DNA from: Hyphomicrobiales bacterium
GTDB lineage: Bacteria; Pseudomonadota; Alphaproteobacteria; Rhizobiales; Rhizobiaceae
Length of the DNA stretch: 64,000 bases
Direction: 5' to 3'
Assembly: GCA_900469955.1 (NCBI GenBank)
Contig: UBYX01000010.1
Coordinates: 124,001-188,000 of the forward strand
In this document: piece by piece, positions 54,029 to 62,219 of the stretch
How the letters are laid out: each line of letters opens with the position of its first letter
How positions within the stretch are numbered: position 1 is the first letter of the stretch
The notes under the pieces: generated by a model
What the model was told of the DNA's origin: nothing
Databases searched by the model: none
Seen by the model: only the letters and a program-made list of their open reading frames with translations
Position numbers and translations under genes: made by a program

Positions 54029-54030
54029 CC
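54005..54030 (-). promoter_or_regulatory. EcfG-type promoter of the UPF0104 gene
   Basis: GGAAC, 17 bp, CGTT on the minus strand, 32 bp before the ATG at 53973. Together with 54003 it forms a palindromic two-way promoter. Confidence 0.6.
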
Positions 54031-54037
54031 CAGCGCT

Positions 54038-54790
54038 ATGAACGATCAGACAACTTCCCCGTCTCCTCCCGGGCATCGCCTGAAAATCCTCAGCTATAAC
54101 GTTCACAGCTGCATCGGCACCGACCGCAGGCTTGATCCGGCACGGATCGCCGAGGTCATCGCTGCGGCGGAACCCGATATCATCGGGCTGCAGGAACTGG
54201 ATGTCGGCCGCGTCCGCACCGGCGGTGTCGACCAAGCCCATGCAATCGCTTCCCTGCTGCAGATGGAGTACCACTTCCATGCCGCCCTCAGTGTCGCGGA
54301 AGAGCGGTATGGCGATGCCATCCTGACGGCACTGCCGGCAAAAACGATCAAGGGCGCCGGCCTTCCTTCGGTGGGTGAGCAGCGGGGCGCCGTCTGGGTC
54401 GAAATCACGGTAGGCGATCACCGCCTGCAGGTCTTCAACACCCATCTCGGCCTGCGTGGACGCGACCGCATCGGCCAGATCAACACGCTTCTCGGCCCTT
54501 CATGGCTCGGCAATCCGGCCTGCCACGGCAGGCCGACGATCCTGATGGGAGACTTCAACGCGATTCCCTCGACTGCCACGTATAAAGCGGCGGCGCGCCG
54601 CCTGGCGGATGTGCAAGTTCGATCAGGGGCGAAGCCTCAGGCTACGTTCCCCTCGCGCTACCCTCTGTTGAGGATCGATCACATCTTTGTCTCCCGGGAC
54701 GTCAAGCCTGTAGAAACGCAGGTCATCTCCGCGCCGCTCGCCCGCCGCGCTTCCGATCATCTGCCTCTGCTGACAACGGTCGAAATCTGA
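54038..54790 (+). CDS. endonuclease/exonuclease/phosphatase (EEP) family protein (YbhP-like)
   Basis: A 250-residue cytoplasmic EEP-fold protein. LSYNVHSCIG, GLQELDVG (metal Glu), FNTHLGL, LMGDFNA and the C-terminal RIDHIF and SDHLPLL motifs (catalytic Asp-His) are intact. It may hydrolyse a phosphodiester such as DNA, RNA or a phospholipid head group; in E. coli ybhP sits beside a cardiolipin synthase and ybhN as here. No signal peptide. ATG at 54038 chosen, because the upstream frame overlaps the promoter. Confidence 0.86.
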   Translation: MNDQTTSPSPPGHRLKILSYNVHSCIGTDRRLDPARIAEVIAAAEPDIIGLQELDVGRVRTGGVDQAHAIASLLQMEYHFHAALSVAEERYGDAILTALPAKTIKGAGLPSVGEQRGAVWVEITVGDHRLQVFNTHLGLRGRDRIGQINTLLGPSWLGNPACHGRPTILMGDFNAIPSTATYKAAARRLADVQVRSGAKPQATFPSRYPLLRIDHIFVSRDVKPVETQVISAPLARRASDHLPLLTTVEI

Positions 54791-54793
54791 TCC

Positions 54794-55474
54794 TCAATGG
54801 ATCATGCGCGTCAGTCGCCGGGCATCCTTCAGCAGGCGCACGACATCCTGATCGGTGGTTTCGGTGAAATCCTGGTAATAGCGCCTGACGGCATCGAGAT
54901 GTTCCGGGGTGGAAAGGCAGATGATCTCATCTACCTCGTCGCGCAGAATTTCCAGGAAAGCCCGCGGGGCAACCGGCACGGCGACCCGGATGGAGCGCAC
55001 GCCCATTTCCTTCAACGCATGGATGCCGGCGCGGATGGTGCCACCGTTGGCGATGCCGTCATCGACGAGGATGACGTCCTGGCCCGCATGATCGTGATCC
55101 TCCGGTTCGTCTTCGCCGAAATAGATCCGGTGACGACGCTCGATCTCGGCGAGCTGATGGTCTTTTTCGGTCACCAGATAACCCGGTGGGATTTGGAAAT
55201 GCCGCGCCGCCTCCTCGTTGACCACGACATAAGGTTCCTTGCCGTCCACCACGGCGCCTATGCCGTATTCGGGATGACCGGGAGCTGCAATCCTGCGCAC
55301 AATCAGAAGATCGAGCGGAGCTCCGAGCCTTTGAGCGATCTCGAAGGCGACGGGCACGCCACCGCGGGGGAGTGCCATGACGACGGGAGCGCGTAGCGGC
55401 ATCCCTTTCATCGCTTCCGCTAGCTGCCTGCCGGCATCCTCGCGATCGGAAAAAGTTGCGCCTGAACCGAACAT
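54794..55474 (-). CDS. phosphoribosyltransferase-family protein
   Basis: A 226-residue type I PRTase fold. The PRPP-binding motif is VILVDDGIANGGTI; PRGGVPVAFEIAQRLGAPLDLLIVRRI is the N-terminal hood. Short proteins of this type occur in bacterial stress regions, often with dienelactone hydrolase-like partners, and their base substrate is unknown. GGGAGG precedes the ATG at 55474; the frame to 55492 adds only six residues. It has its own EcfG-type promoter (55567). Confidence 0.85.
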   Translation of the reverse strand: MFGSGATFSDREDAGRQLAEAMKGMPLRAPVVMALPRGGVPVAFEIAQRLGAPLDLLIVRRIAAPGHPEYGIGAVVDGKEPYVVVNEEAARHFQIPPGYLVTEKDHQLAEIERRHRIYFGEDEPEDHDHAGQDVILVDDGIANGGTIRAGIHALKEMGVRSIRVAVPVAPRAFLEILRDEVDEIICLSTPEHLDAVRRYYQDFTETTDQDVVRLLKDARRLTRMIH

Positions 55475-55566
55475 GTTATCCTCCCACAACATGTGGCACG
55501 GCCAGCAGCCGCGCCTTCCGTTTCTTCCAGCCCGATTTTCACCATACCATTGGGCGGACCTCGGAC

Positions 55567-55591
55567 AACAGTGGGGATGTCATTCGGTTCC
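55567..55591 (-). promoter_or_regulatory. EcfG-type promoter of the phosphoribosyltransferase
   Basis: GGAAC, 16 bp, TGTT on the minus strand, 93 bp before the ATG at 55474. Confidence 0.5.
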
Positions 55592-55604
55592 ATCAGCAAA
55601 AAGG

Positions 55605-55847
55605 TCAGGAGCCACCACCCTTGTGGTGTCCGCTCTCCTGATTGCGGCCGCGGACGATGGCGGGATCGTCCTTCATCGAAACATCGGCCGCGCGCATGTC
55701 GATATTGTCGCCCCGCCGGAAAGCCTCGCGGGCGGCGTCGCTACGGCTAAGGTCGGCCTTGGGATCGAAGTCCTTGCTGGCGTTCGCGGTGTTGACGCCT
55801 TTTTGAAGAATATCCCGCTGCTGCTGATGGGTCTTGTTGCCTTGCAT
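55605..55847 (-). CDS. hydrophilic small protein (80 aa)
   Basis: An Asp/Lys/Arg/Gln-rich protein without hydrophobic segment (MQGNKTHQQQRDILQKGVNT, then ADLSRSDAAREAFRRGDNID). Probably disordered, with some resemblance to hydrophilin-like stress proteins. AGGAGG lies just before the ATG. It is last of three short genes reading from 56387. Function unknown. Confidence 0.75.
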   Translation of the reverse strand: MQGNKTHQQQRDILQKGVNTANASKDFDPKADLSRSDAAREAFRRGDNIDMRAADVSMKDDPAIVRGRNQESGHHKGGGS

Positions 55848-55868
55848 GGTCGTTTCCTCCTGACCTGG

Positions 55869-56069
55869 CTATTTGTTGGCGCGACCGCGCTGATTGGGAT
55901 CGACGCCGCCAAAGCGGTTGGTGTCGTTGCCGACATCGCCCTCGTCGGTGTTTTCCCCGGCGATCTCGTCGTTGCCGGCGAAACGGTTCAGGCCTTTCGA
56001 CTGGCCGATGCCGGGATCCGCCCTAAGATCAGCATCGCTTGGCTTTGCGGTCTTGAAGTGCTTGGACAT
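55869..56069 (-). CDS. hydrophilic small protein (66 aa)
   Basis: A Gly/Asn/Asp-rich protein (MSKHFKTAKPSDADLRADPG, then GLNRFAGNDEIAGENTDEG) with repeats of NRF(A/G)G. No hydrophobic core. AAGGAG lies 7 nt before the ATG at 56069; the frame to 56102 is not used. It is the middle gene of the three-gene unit. Function unknown. Confidence 0.75.
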   Translation of the reverse strand: MSKHFKTAKPSDADLRADPGIGQSKGLNRFAGNDEIAGENTDEGDVGNDTNRFGGVDPNQRGRANK

Positions 56070-56117
56070 CTCGTGCTCCTTTCGGGCAATTGGTTGCGGC
56101 ATTTGAGCTGCAAACCG

Positions 56118-56387
56118 TCAGTGCTTCGTGCGAGAGACGAACTTGTTGAAGCGGCTGGTTTTGCCCGCTTCCGTTTCTTCTTGGTACAGGAAGGCGAGCT
56201 TGTTCTCGTCGAAGATGGAGAAGAAATCGTCCCATGCGATTTCCTCGAGCGATTCTTCCGGCTTACCGAAGTCGATACGCAGGATGCCACCTTCCTTGGC
56301 GCCTTTTACGCGGGCCGGATGGCCGCCGCGTTCCTCGATCCATTGCCGGATTTCCTTGTGACTCGTGGTTTCTACGGCTTTGCTCAT
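56118..56387 (-). CDS. conserved hypothetical protein (89 aa)
   Basis: A widespread short protein of unknown function. The pattern HPARVKGAKEGGILRIDFG then EESLEEIAWDDFFSIFDENKLAFLYQ occurs in many bacterial genomes. The compact alpha/beta make-up and the position in stress islands suggest a small regulatory or chaperone role, but this is a guess. It is first in the three-gene unit, with an EcfG-type promoter 31 bp upstream. Confidence 0.82.
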   Translation of the reverse strand: MSKAVETTSHKEIRQWIEERGGHPARVKGAKEGGILRIDFGKPEESLEEIAWDDFFSIFDENKLAFLYQEETEAGKTSRFNKFVSRTKH

Positions 56388-56417
56388 AGGGTCGTTCTCC
56401 CGGTTCTCTCATTGCAA

Positions 56418-56442
56418 AACCGATGCCCCCGACGATTGTTCC
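56418..56442 (-). promoter_or_regulatory. EcfG-type promoter of 56387-55605 unit
   Basis: GGAAC, 16 bp, GGTT on the minus strand, 31 bp before the ATG at 56387. Confidence 0.6.
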
Positions 56443-56603
56443 TCGCAAAGGTCGATTGAAAAATCCGCGGAACAAAACTCACGACTACGTGTTCATGGCC
56501 TGTCGGGCGCCAAACCTCCACGCGGCCGACAGCGTCATAAGTACCCTCCCCACTTGGCGTCTCCCCCGCGGGAGGCGCCTCTTTCCCTTCTGCCAGTCGG
56601 TTG

Positions 56604-57173
56604 CTAACGACGCGTCAACGCTACGACATAGCGGGTCGGTTCAGTTGCGGGATTGAAGAAGGTGCAATCGGCCGGTGATCCGAGAACCAGGCAATCACCT
56701 TCCGAAAGATGATGCAGCACTGTCCCTTCCTGGAAATCGAGCCTGCCGGAAAGAACCCAGATCTGCTGATGCTGGAAGGCGAAGGCAGATGCCGGATAGG
56801 GTACCCGGACATGGGCGGGCAGGAACACTTCGATCAGCTCCAGCACCGAATTCGGCGGCGACACGGCACGACGGGTATAGCCCGTCTCCGGGTCGGTCCA
56901 GACTGGCTGCTCGCGATGCTGAGCCACCCGTTCCTGTTCCCTTTCCGCCAGTGCCAGCAATACCGAAAGCGGCAGACCGAACGCGCCGGAAAGCCGGCCA
57001 AGCACGGTAGCCGTCGGACTTGCCTCGCTGCGCTCGATCTTGCTGATCATCGCCTTGGACACTCCGGAGTGTTCCGCCAGATCGGCCAAAGACCAGGTAC
57101 GCGCCTCCCGCTCCATCTTCAGTCTTTTCGCGATCGCCTGAACCGGATCCTGTTCCTGTTCCATCTGCCCCAT
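56604..57173 (-). CDS. XRE-family regulator with cupin domain
   Basis: A 189-residue regulator. The N-terminal HTH (SLADLAEHSGVSKAMISKIERSEASPTATVL, residues about 28-58) is followed by a C-terminal cupin domain (LSGRLDFQEGTVLHHLSEGDCLVLG), as in PuuR-like regulators of amino-acid and amine catabolism. It is divergent from the flavin monooxygenase, and a dyad lies in the 92-bp gap, so it probably controls that gene and itself. Confidence 0.9.
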   Translation of the reverse strand: MGQMEQEQDPVQAIAKRLKMEREARTWSLADLAEHSGVSKAMISKIERSEASPTATVLGRLSGAFGLPLSVLLALAEREQERVAQHREQPVWTDPETGYTRRAVSPPNSVLELIEVFLPAHVRVPYPASAFAFQHQQIWVLSGRLDFQEGTVLHHLSEGDCLVLGSPADCTFFNPATEPTRYVVALTRR

Positions 57174-57201
57174 GCCCGCTTGCCTTCCCCGAAGCGTCTT
57201 C

Positions 57202-57225
57202 TATAGTGGACAATGAAACCATATA
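57202..57225. promoter_or_regulatory. putative operator between the XRE and monooxygenase genes
   Basis: TATAGTGG, 9 bp, CCATATA: a dyad in the 92-bp divergent region. Candidate site of the XRE-cupin regulator. Confidence 0.45.
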
Positions 57226-57265
57226 AGAGACAGACAAGGACTGCAACGAGAATAGGGGAAGTTCC

Positions 57266-58627
57266 GTGCCGCGCAAAATCCGTTTCAATGCCTTCGACAT
57301 GAATTGCGTCGGCCATATCCAGCAAGGGCTTTGGGCGCATCCCCGCGATCAGTCACATCGCTATACACAGCTCCGCTACTGGATGGAATATGCCAAAAGG
57401 CTGGAGGCCGGGCTGTTCGATGGCATTTTCCTTGCGGATGTCGTGGGCATCAACGACGTCTATGGCGGGAGCGGTGCGGCGGCTCTCAAAGGCGCCGTGC
57501 AGGTGCCGGTCAACGACCCGATGCTGCTGGTGCCGGCGATGGCGGCAGTCACCGATCATCTCTGCTTCGGCATCACCGCCAATCTCACCTACGAACCGCC
57601 TTTCCTCTTTGCCAAGCGCATGTCGACGCTCGACCACCTGACCGGCGGCCGCATCGGCTGGAACATAGTCACCGGCTACCTCGACAGCGCAGCACGCGCG
57701 ATCGGCCTCGACGGCATGGCTGGCCATGACGACCGCTACGACCTTGCGGACGAATATATGGAGGTGATGTACAAGCTGCTGGAGGGAAGCTGGGAAGACG
57801 ACGCGGTGGTTTTCGATCGGCAGGACCACGCCTACGCCGACCCATCCAAGGTCCATAAGGTCCACCATCGCGGCAAGCAGTACCACATCGACGCGCTCCA
57901 TCTTTGCGAGCCTTCGCCGCAACGCACCCCCGTTCTCTATCAAGCCGGCTCATCGACCCGCGGCCGGCAATTCGCCGCGACCCACGCGGAATGCGTTTTC
58001 GTCAACGGCCAGAAGATCGAGGGCGTGAAAGGCATCGTCGACGACATTCGTGCCCGCGCCACCGATTATGAACGCGGACCGGACGACGTGAAGGTCTTTG
58101 TCGGCGCAACCATCGTCACCGGCCGCACGGAAAAAGAGGCTCGCGAGAAATTTGAGGACTATCGCGCCTATGTCAGCTCCGAGGGTGCGCTCGCGCACGC
58201 TGCAGCGTCGCTCGGCATTGATTTTGCAAAATACGATATGGACGAGCCTATCGAGACAGGCAAAAGCTCGGCAATCGTCTCCAATGTAGAGGCGATGACC
58301 CGGACTGCCGGACCGCAATGGACCAAGCGCAAGTTGTTGGACCAGATGGTGCTCGGCAGCCGGCAGGCGCCCATGGTCGGTTCGGCGGAACAGATTGTCG
58401 ACAATCTCGCCGCCTGGATGGATCAGGCCGGCGTCGACGGGTTCAACCTGTCACGCACCGTCGTGCCGGAATGTTTTGACGACATCATCGACCTGGTGAT
58501 CCCGATCCTGCAGGAACGCGGGCTCTACAAGACCGGCTATCGCGAGGGCACATTCCGTGAAAAGCTGTTTGGATCGCCACGACTGCCGGATAGGCATATC
58601 GCTGCCAGATATCGAACGACCGGGTGA
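57266..58627 (+). CDS. LLM-class flavin-dependent monooxygenase (NtaA/SnaA/DszA family)
   Basis: A 453-residue FMNH2-dependent enzyme of the nitrilotriacetate/dibenzothiophene monooxygenase family. The (beta/alpha)8 barrel features include NCVGHIQQGLW, GLFDGIFLADVVG, TGGRIGWNIVTGYLDSAARA (FMN site) and YQAGSSTRGRQFAA. FMNH2 would be supplied by a reductase not in this window. Substrate unknown; family members attack C-N, C-S and amine compounds. GTG start 57266 with AGGGGAAG upstream. Confidence 0.9.
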   Translation: MPRKIRFNAFDMNCVGHIQQGLWAHPRDQSHRYTQLRYWMEYAKRLEAGLFDGIFLADVVGINDVYGGSGAAALKGAVQVPVNDPMLLVPAMAAVTDHLCFGITANLTYEPPFLFAKRMSTLDHLTGGRIGWNIVTGYLDSAARAIGLDGMAGHDDRYDLADEYMEVMYKLLEGSWEDDAVVFDRQDHAYADPSKVHKVHHRGKQYHIDALHLCEPSPQRTPVLYQAGSSTRGRQFAATHAECVFVNGQKIEGVKGIVDDIRARATDYERGPDDVKVFVGATIVTGRTEKEAREKFEDYRAYVSSEGALAHAAASLGIDFAKYDMDEPIETGKSSAIVSNVEAMTRTAGPQWTKRKLLDQMVLGSRQAPMVGSAEQIVDNLAAWMDQAGVDGFNLSRTVVPECFDDIIDLVIPILQERGLYKTGYREGTFREKLFGSPRLPDRHIAARYRTTG

Positions 58628-58628
58628 G

Positions 58629-59864
58629 ATGAGTAGGCAAACATCTGCTGAACCGCAGCTACGGGGCCGCTGGGGCATGCTGGCAGTTCTCTGCCTGGCA
58701 GTCGTGCTCTCCTTTTCCACCTGGTTCTCGGCAAACGCAATCGCACCGGAATTGAGACGGGCCTGGTCCCTGTCGGAAGGGGCCGCCGCGTGGCTCACCA
58801 ACGGCGTACAGATCGGTTTCGTCATCGGCGCCTTTTCGGCGAGCTTTCTCAACCTGCCGGATCTGATCCGCATGAACCGGCTGATGGCGGCGTCCGCTCT
58901 TCTGGCGGCAGTCTCCAACGCCGCGATGCTTCTGGAACCCGGGCCGACAGCCGCCGTCTTCTGCCGAGTGGTGACCGGCTTGGCGCTCGCAGGTGTCTAT
59001 CCGCCGGCGCTGAAGCTAGTGGCGACCTGGTTCGTCTCGGGCCGTGGCCTGGCGCTTGCCGGCGTCATCGGAGCGATCACCGCCGGTTCGTCCCTGCCGC
59101 ACCTCTTCCGCGGCGTGTCTTCCGCGGTCCACTGGCAGAATGTTGTTCTGCTTTCGAGCGGCGCCACGCTGGTCGGGTCTGCCGTTTTCCTCTTCTTCAC
59201 CCGCGAAGGGCCCCACCCCTTCGGCAAGGCGCTGTTTAATCCGCGCCAGATCGGCCGGGTGCTGAGGGATCGCAATCTGCTGCTGGTGAACGGCGGCTAT
59301 CTTGGGCATATGTGGGAACTCTATGCCATGTGGGCATGGCTTCTCGCCTATCTCACCGCAGCGCTCGGCAATGGCGGCAGCGGGATCAACAGCCAGGCGT
59401 CGCTTCTCACTTTTGCAGCCGTTGCCTCGGGCGTCGTCGGCTGTTTCGCCGGAGGCGTGTTTTCAGACCGTTTCGGCCGCACCGCCACGACCGCGGGAAT
59501 GATGATCGTCTCCGGTTCCTGCGCGCTTCTGATCGGCTTCGTCTTTGACGGCCCATTCTGGCTGCTGACGCTGGTGGTCGTCGTCTGGGGCGTCTCGATC
59601 ATCGGAGATTCCGCGCAGTTTTCCGCCGCCGTCACCGAGCTTGCGGACCGCAACTACATCGGCACCGCGCTGTCGCTGCAGATGGGGATGGGTTTTGCGC
59701 TGACCATCTTCATGATCTGGCTGATGCCGCATGTGGCGAACTTTTTCGGCGGCTGGCGGTGGGCTTTCGTCGTCCTTGCGATCGGACCGATCTTCGGCGC
59801 CGCCTCCATGCTCGTCCTGCGGCGCAGGCCCGAGTCCTTGCGGCTTGCCGGCGGCCGGCGTTGA
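58629..59864 (+). CDS. MFS transporter
   Basis: A 411-residue major facilitator with 12 helices. It is transcribed just behind the monooxygenase (1 bp between stop and start), so it probably carries that enzyme's substrate. The family loop motif between helices 8 and 9 is GGVFSDRFGRTAT. The ATG at 58629 is preferred; the frame to 58557 lies inside the monooxygenase gene. It abuts the ABC permease gene from the other strand, stop codon to stop codon. Confidence 0.9.
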   Translation: MSRQTSAEPQLRGRWGMLAVLCLAVVLSFSTWFSANAIAPELRRAWSLSEGAAAWLTNGVQIGFVIGAFSASFLNLPDLIRMNRLMAASALLAAVSNAAMLLEPGPTAAVFCRVVTGLALAGVYPPALKLVATWFVSGRGLALAGVIGAITAGSSLPHLFRGVSSAVHWQNVVLLSSGATLVGSAVFLFFTREGPHPFGKALFNPRQIGRVLRDRNLLLVNGGYLGHMWELYAMWAWLLAYLTAALGNGGSGINSQASLLTFAAVASGVVGCFAGGVFSDRFGRTATTAGMMIVSGSCALLIGFVFDGPFWLLTLVVVVWGVSIIGDSAQFSAAVTELADRNYIGTALSLQMGMGFALTIFMIWLMPHVANFFGGWRWAFVVLAIGPIFGAASMLVLRRRPESLRLAGGRR

Positions 59865-60680
59865 TCAGGCGCCGCGGGTGGGTATGCGGCGCTCCAGAAG
59901 GCGGAAACCTCCTACGAGAATGCCCGTCAGACAAAGATAGATCAGCGCAAGCAGAAGCAACGGCTCATAGGTGAGAAAGGTATCCTGCCGAACTTTCGAT
60001 ATCACCGCATAAACGTCGATTACGGTGATGGTGGCGACCAGCGGTGTCGCCTTGAGTTGCAGGACAGTTTCCCCCGTCAACGTCGGCAGCGCCCGGTGGA
60101 TCGCGCGTGGCAGCCAGATGCGCCGGAACATCGTCCACCGGCTCATGCCGAAGGCCCGCGCCGCTTCCAGTTCGCCGCGAGGCACGCCCGCAAAGGCGCC
60201 CCGCATCACCTCGCCCTCATAGGCCGCGAACGACAGCATCAGCGCCGTAAAACCGTAGGGCCATGCCTGTCGCAGATAGGGCCACAGGAACGAGGAGCGG
60301 ACTTCCGGATATTGCGCAAAAAGGGAGCCCAGGCCGTAATAGAGAAGCCAGATCTGCAGCAGGAGCGGCGTGCCGCGGATGATCGTACAGAAGCCCTTGG
60401 CCAGCCAGGCGAGCGGACGCGGCCCCGTCACCTGCACCAGCCCGATCGGCAGCGCCAAAAGGAAGCCGACGACGGAAGTCCAGAACAGCATCACCAGCGT
60501 CTGCCAGACCCCGTAGGCGAGCCTCGATCCGTATTTCGGCATCCAGTCCCAGCGCAAGAACCAGACCGCGCAGAAGACGATCACCAGGAACACCGCCATC
60601 AGGAACAGCCGGTGCGGCTCGAGCAGGCTGCGGGCCTTCGGCGGAACATAGGCAGACAGCGTGGCGGTTTCCTGGTTCAT
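59865..60680 (-). CDS. amino acid ABC transporter permease (HisM type)
   Basis: A 271-residue permease of a polar amino acid importer. The cytoplasmic EAA loop reads EAARAFGMSRWTMFRRIWLP. The ATG at 60680 is 4 bp after the other permease stop. It is last in the operon ATPase, binding protein, permease, permease. Confidence 0.93.
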   Translation of the reverse strand: MNQETATLSAYVPPKARSLLEPHRLFLMAVFLVIVFCAVWFLRWDWMPKYGSRLAYGVWQTLVMLFWTSVVGFLLALPIGLVQVTGPRPLAWLAKGFCTIIRGTPLLLQIWLLYYGLGSLFAQYPEVRSSFLWPYLRQAWPYGFTALMLSFAAYEGEVMRGAFAGVPRGELEAARAFGMSRWTMFRRIWLPRAIHRALPTLTGETVLQLKATPLVATITVIDVYAVISKVRQDTFLTYEPLLLLALIYLCLTGILVGGFRLLERRIPTRGA

Positions 60681-60684
60681 GCCG

Positions 60685-61398
60685 TCACACCGTGCGGGGC
60701 ATGCCGCGCCGTGCATGCCGTTCGATGAAGGAGATGACGACGTTCGAAAAGAGCGTCACCAGAAGATAGAGCGCGCCTGCCGCGAGATAGAACGTCATGT
60801 AGGATTTTGTGGAACCGGCGGCCTGGCGGGTGACCAGCGCCAGTTCGCTGAAGCCGACCACCGCAAGCAGCGCAGTATCCTTGGTGGCGATCATCCAAAG
60901 ATTGGAAAGACCTGGAATTGCGTAAGGAAGCATGGCGGGCAGCGTCACCCGCCGGAGTGCCAGGAAGGGCGACATGCCATAGGCGCGCGCCGCCTCGATC
61001 TGACCTGGCGGCACGGCCTGGATCGCACCGCGCAGCACTTCGGTCGAATAGGCTCCCTGCACGACGCCGATGACGAAGATACCCGCCGCAAGTCCGCTGA
61101 TATCAACCGCCGGCAGGCCGATCAGCAGAAGGAGCTGGTTCACGGCATCCGTGCCCGCATAATAGAGCAGCAGGATCAGCACCAGTTCCGGCACCGCCCG
61201 GATGAGCGTCGTGTAGATTTCGAGCAGGTCGCGCAGGATCGGCCCGCCATAGAGCTTGCCGAAGGCACCGCCGACCCCGATGACGAGGCCGAGCAGATAG
61301 CCGCCCACGGCAAGTTCAAGAGAGGCCAGCAGCCCGCCGAGGAGAACGCCGCCCCAGCCGGGCGGCGAGAGAGCCAGGATGTCGAGGTTGAACGGCAT
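60685..61398 (-). CDS. amino acid ABC transporter permease (HisQ type)
   Basis: A 237-residue permease with five to six helices; EAA loop EAARAYGMSPFLALRRVTLP. It pairs with the next permease as HisQ/HisM do. Confidence 0.93.
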   Translation of the reverse strand: MPFNLDILALSPPGWGGVLLGGLLASLELAVGGYLLGLVIGVGGAFGKLYGGPILRDLLEIYTTLIRAVPELVLILLLYYAGTDAVNQLLLLIGLPAVDISGLAAGIFVIGVVQGAYSTEVLRGAIQAVPPGQIEAARAYGMSPFLALRRVTLPAMLPYAIPGLSNLWMIATKDTALLAVVGFSELALVTRQAAGSTKSYMTFYLAAGALYLLVTLFSNVVISFIERHARRGMPRTV

Positions 61399-61415
61399 GG
61401 GCCGTTTGCTACCGC

Positions 61416-62195
61416 TCAGCCGCCATAGATGTCGAAGTCGAAGTATTTCTTGGAGAACTTGTCGTAGGTGCCGTTGGCCCGGATCGCCTTGATCGCGGCA
61501 TTGATCTTGGTCTTGAGCTCCGTATCGCCCTTGCGCAGACCGACACCGACGCCGGCGCCGAGGATCGCCGGATCATCCTTCACATTGCCCTTGAGGTCGC
61601 AGCACTTGCCGGCATCGGAAGCCAGGAAGGCATCGAGCGCGATGGCATCGGCCTGAACGGCATCCAGCCGTCCGGCGGCGAGATCCTGGTTCGCCTCATC
61701 CTGCGTCTGGTATTCCTTGATCTCGGCGGCTCCGGCAGCGAAATACTTGTTCGCGTATTCCTGATGGACCGTCGAAACCTGCACGCCGATGATCTTGCCC
61801 TTGAGGCCTTCCGGCGTGGCGTCGAACTTTTCGTTCTTGGGGCCGACAATGCCGGTCGGCGTGTTGTAATACTTGTCGGAGAAATCGATCGTCTTTTGGC
61901 GCTCCTCGGTGATCGACATGGAGCCCACGATCATGTCGATCTTCTTAGCGGTCAGGGCGGGGATAATGCCGTCCCAGGCGATTGGCGTCGGGGTGCATTT
62001 CAGTTTTGCCTCGGCGCAGACCGCCTCCATGAAATCGATTTCCCATCCGACCCATTTGCCGCTCGCATCCGGCGAAGTGAACGGCGGATAGGGTTCGGCG
62101 GCAAAGCCGACCTTGACTTCCTGCGCCTGGACGACGCCCAGGGCCGCTGCACTCACGGCGATCGCCAAGGTAACCGTCTTGATGATGTTCTTCAT
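61416..62195 (-). CDS. basic amino acid-binding protein (ArgT/HisJ type)
   Basis: A 259-residue periplasmic protein with signal peptide (VTLAIAVSAAALGVVQAQ). AAEPYPPFTSPDASGKWVG and MSITEERQKTIDFSDKYY are hallmarks of lysine/arginine/ornithine-binding proteins; the ligand-pocket Asp in GSMSIT..ER and VSTVHQEY fit a cationic amino acid. Two Cys pairs (CAEAKLKC and KCCD) may form disulfides. Confidence 0.9.
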   Translation of the reverse strand: MKNIIKTVTLAIAVSAAALGVVQAQEVKVGFAAEPYPPFTSPDASGKWVGWEIDFMEAVCAEAKLKCTPTPIAWDGIIPALTAKKIDMIVGSMSITEERQKTIDFSDKYYNTPTGIVGPKNEKFDATPEGLKGKIIGVQVSTVHQEYANKYFAAGAAEIKEYQTQDEANQDLAAGRLDAVQADAIALDAFLASDAGKCCDLKGNVKDDPAILGAGVGVGLRKGDTELKTKINAAIKAIRANGTYDKFSKKYFDFDIYGG

Positions 62196-62219
62196 GATTT
62201 TCCCCTGTTGTTGTTTTGG

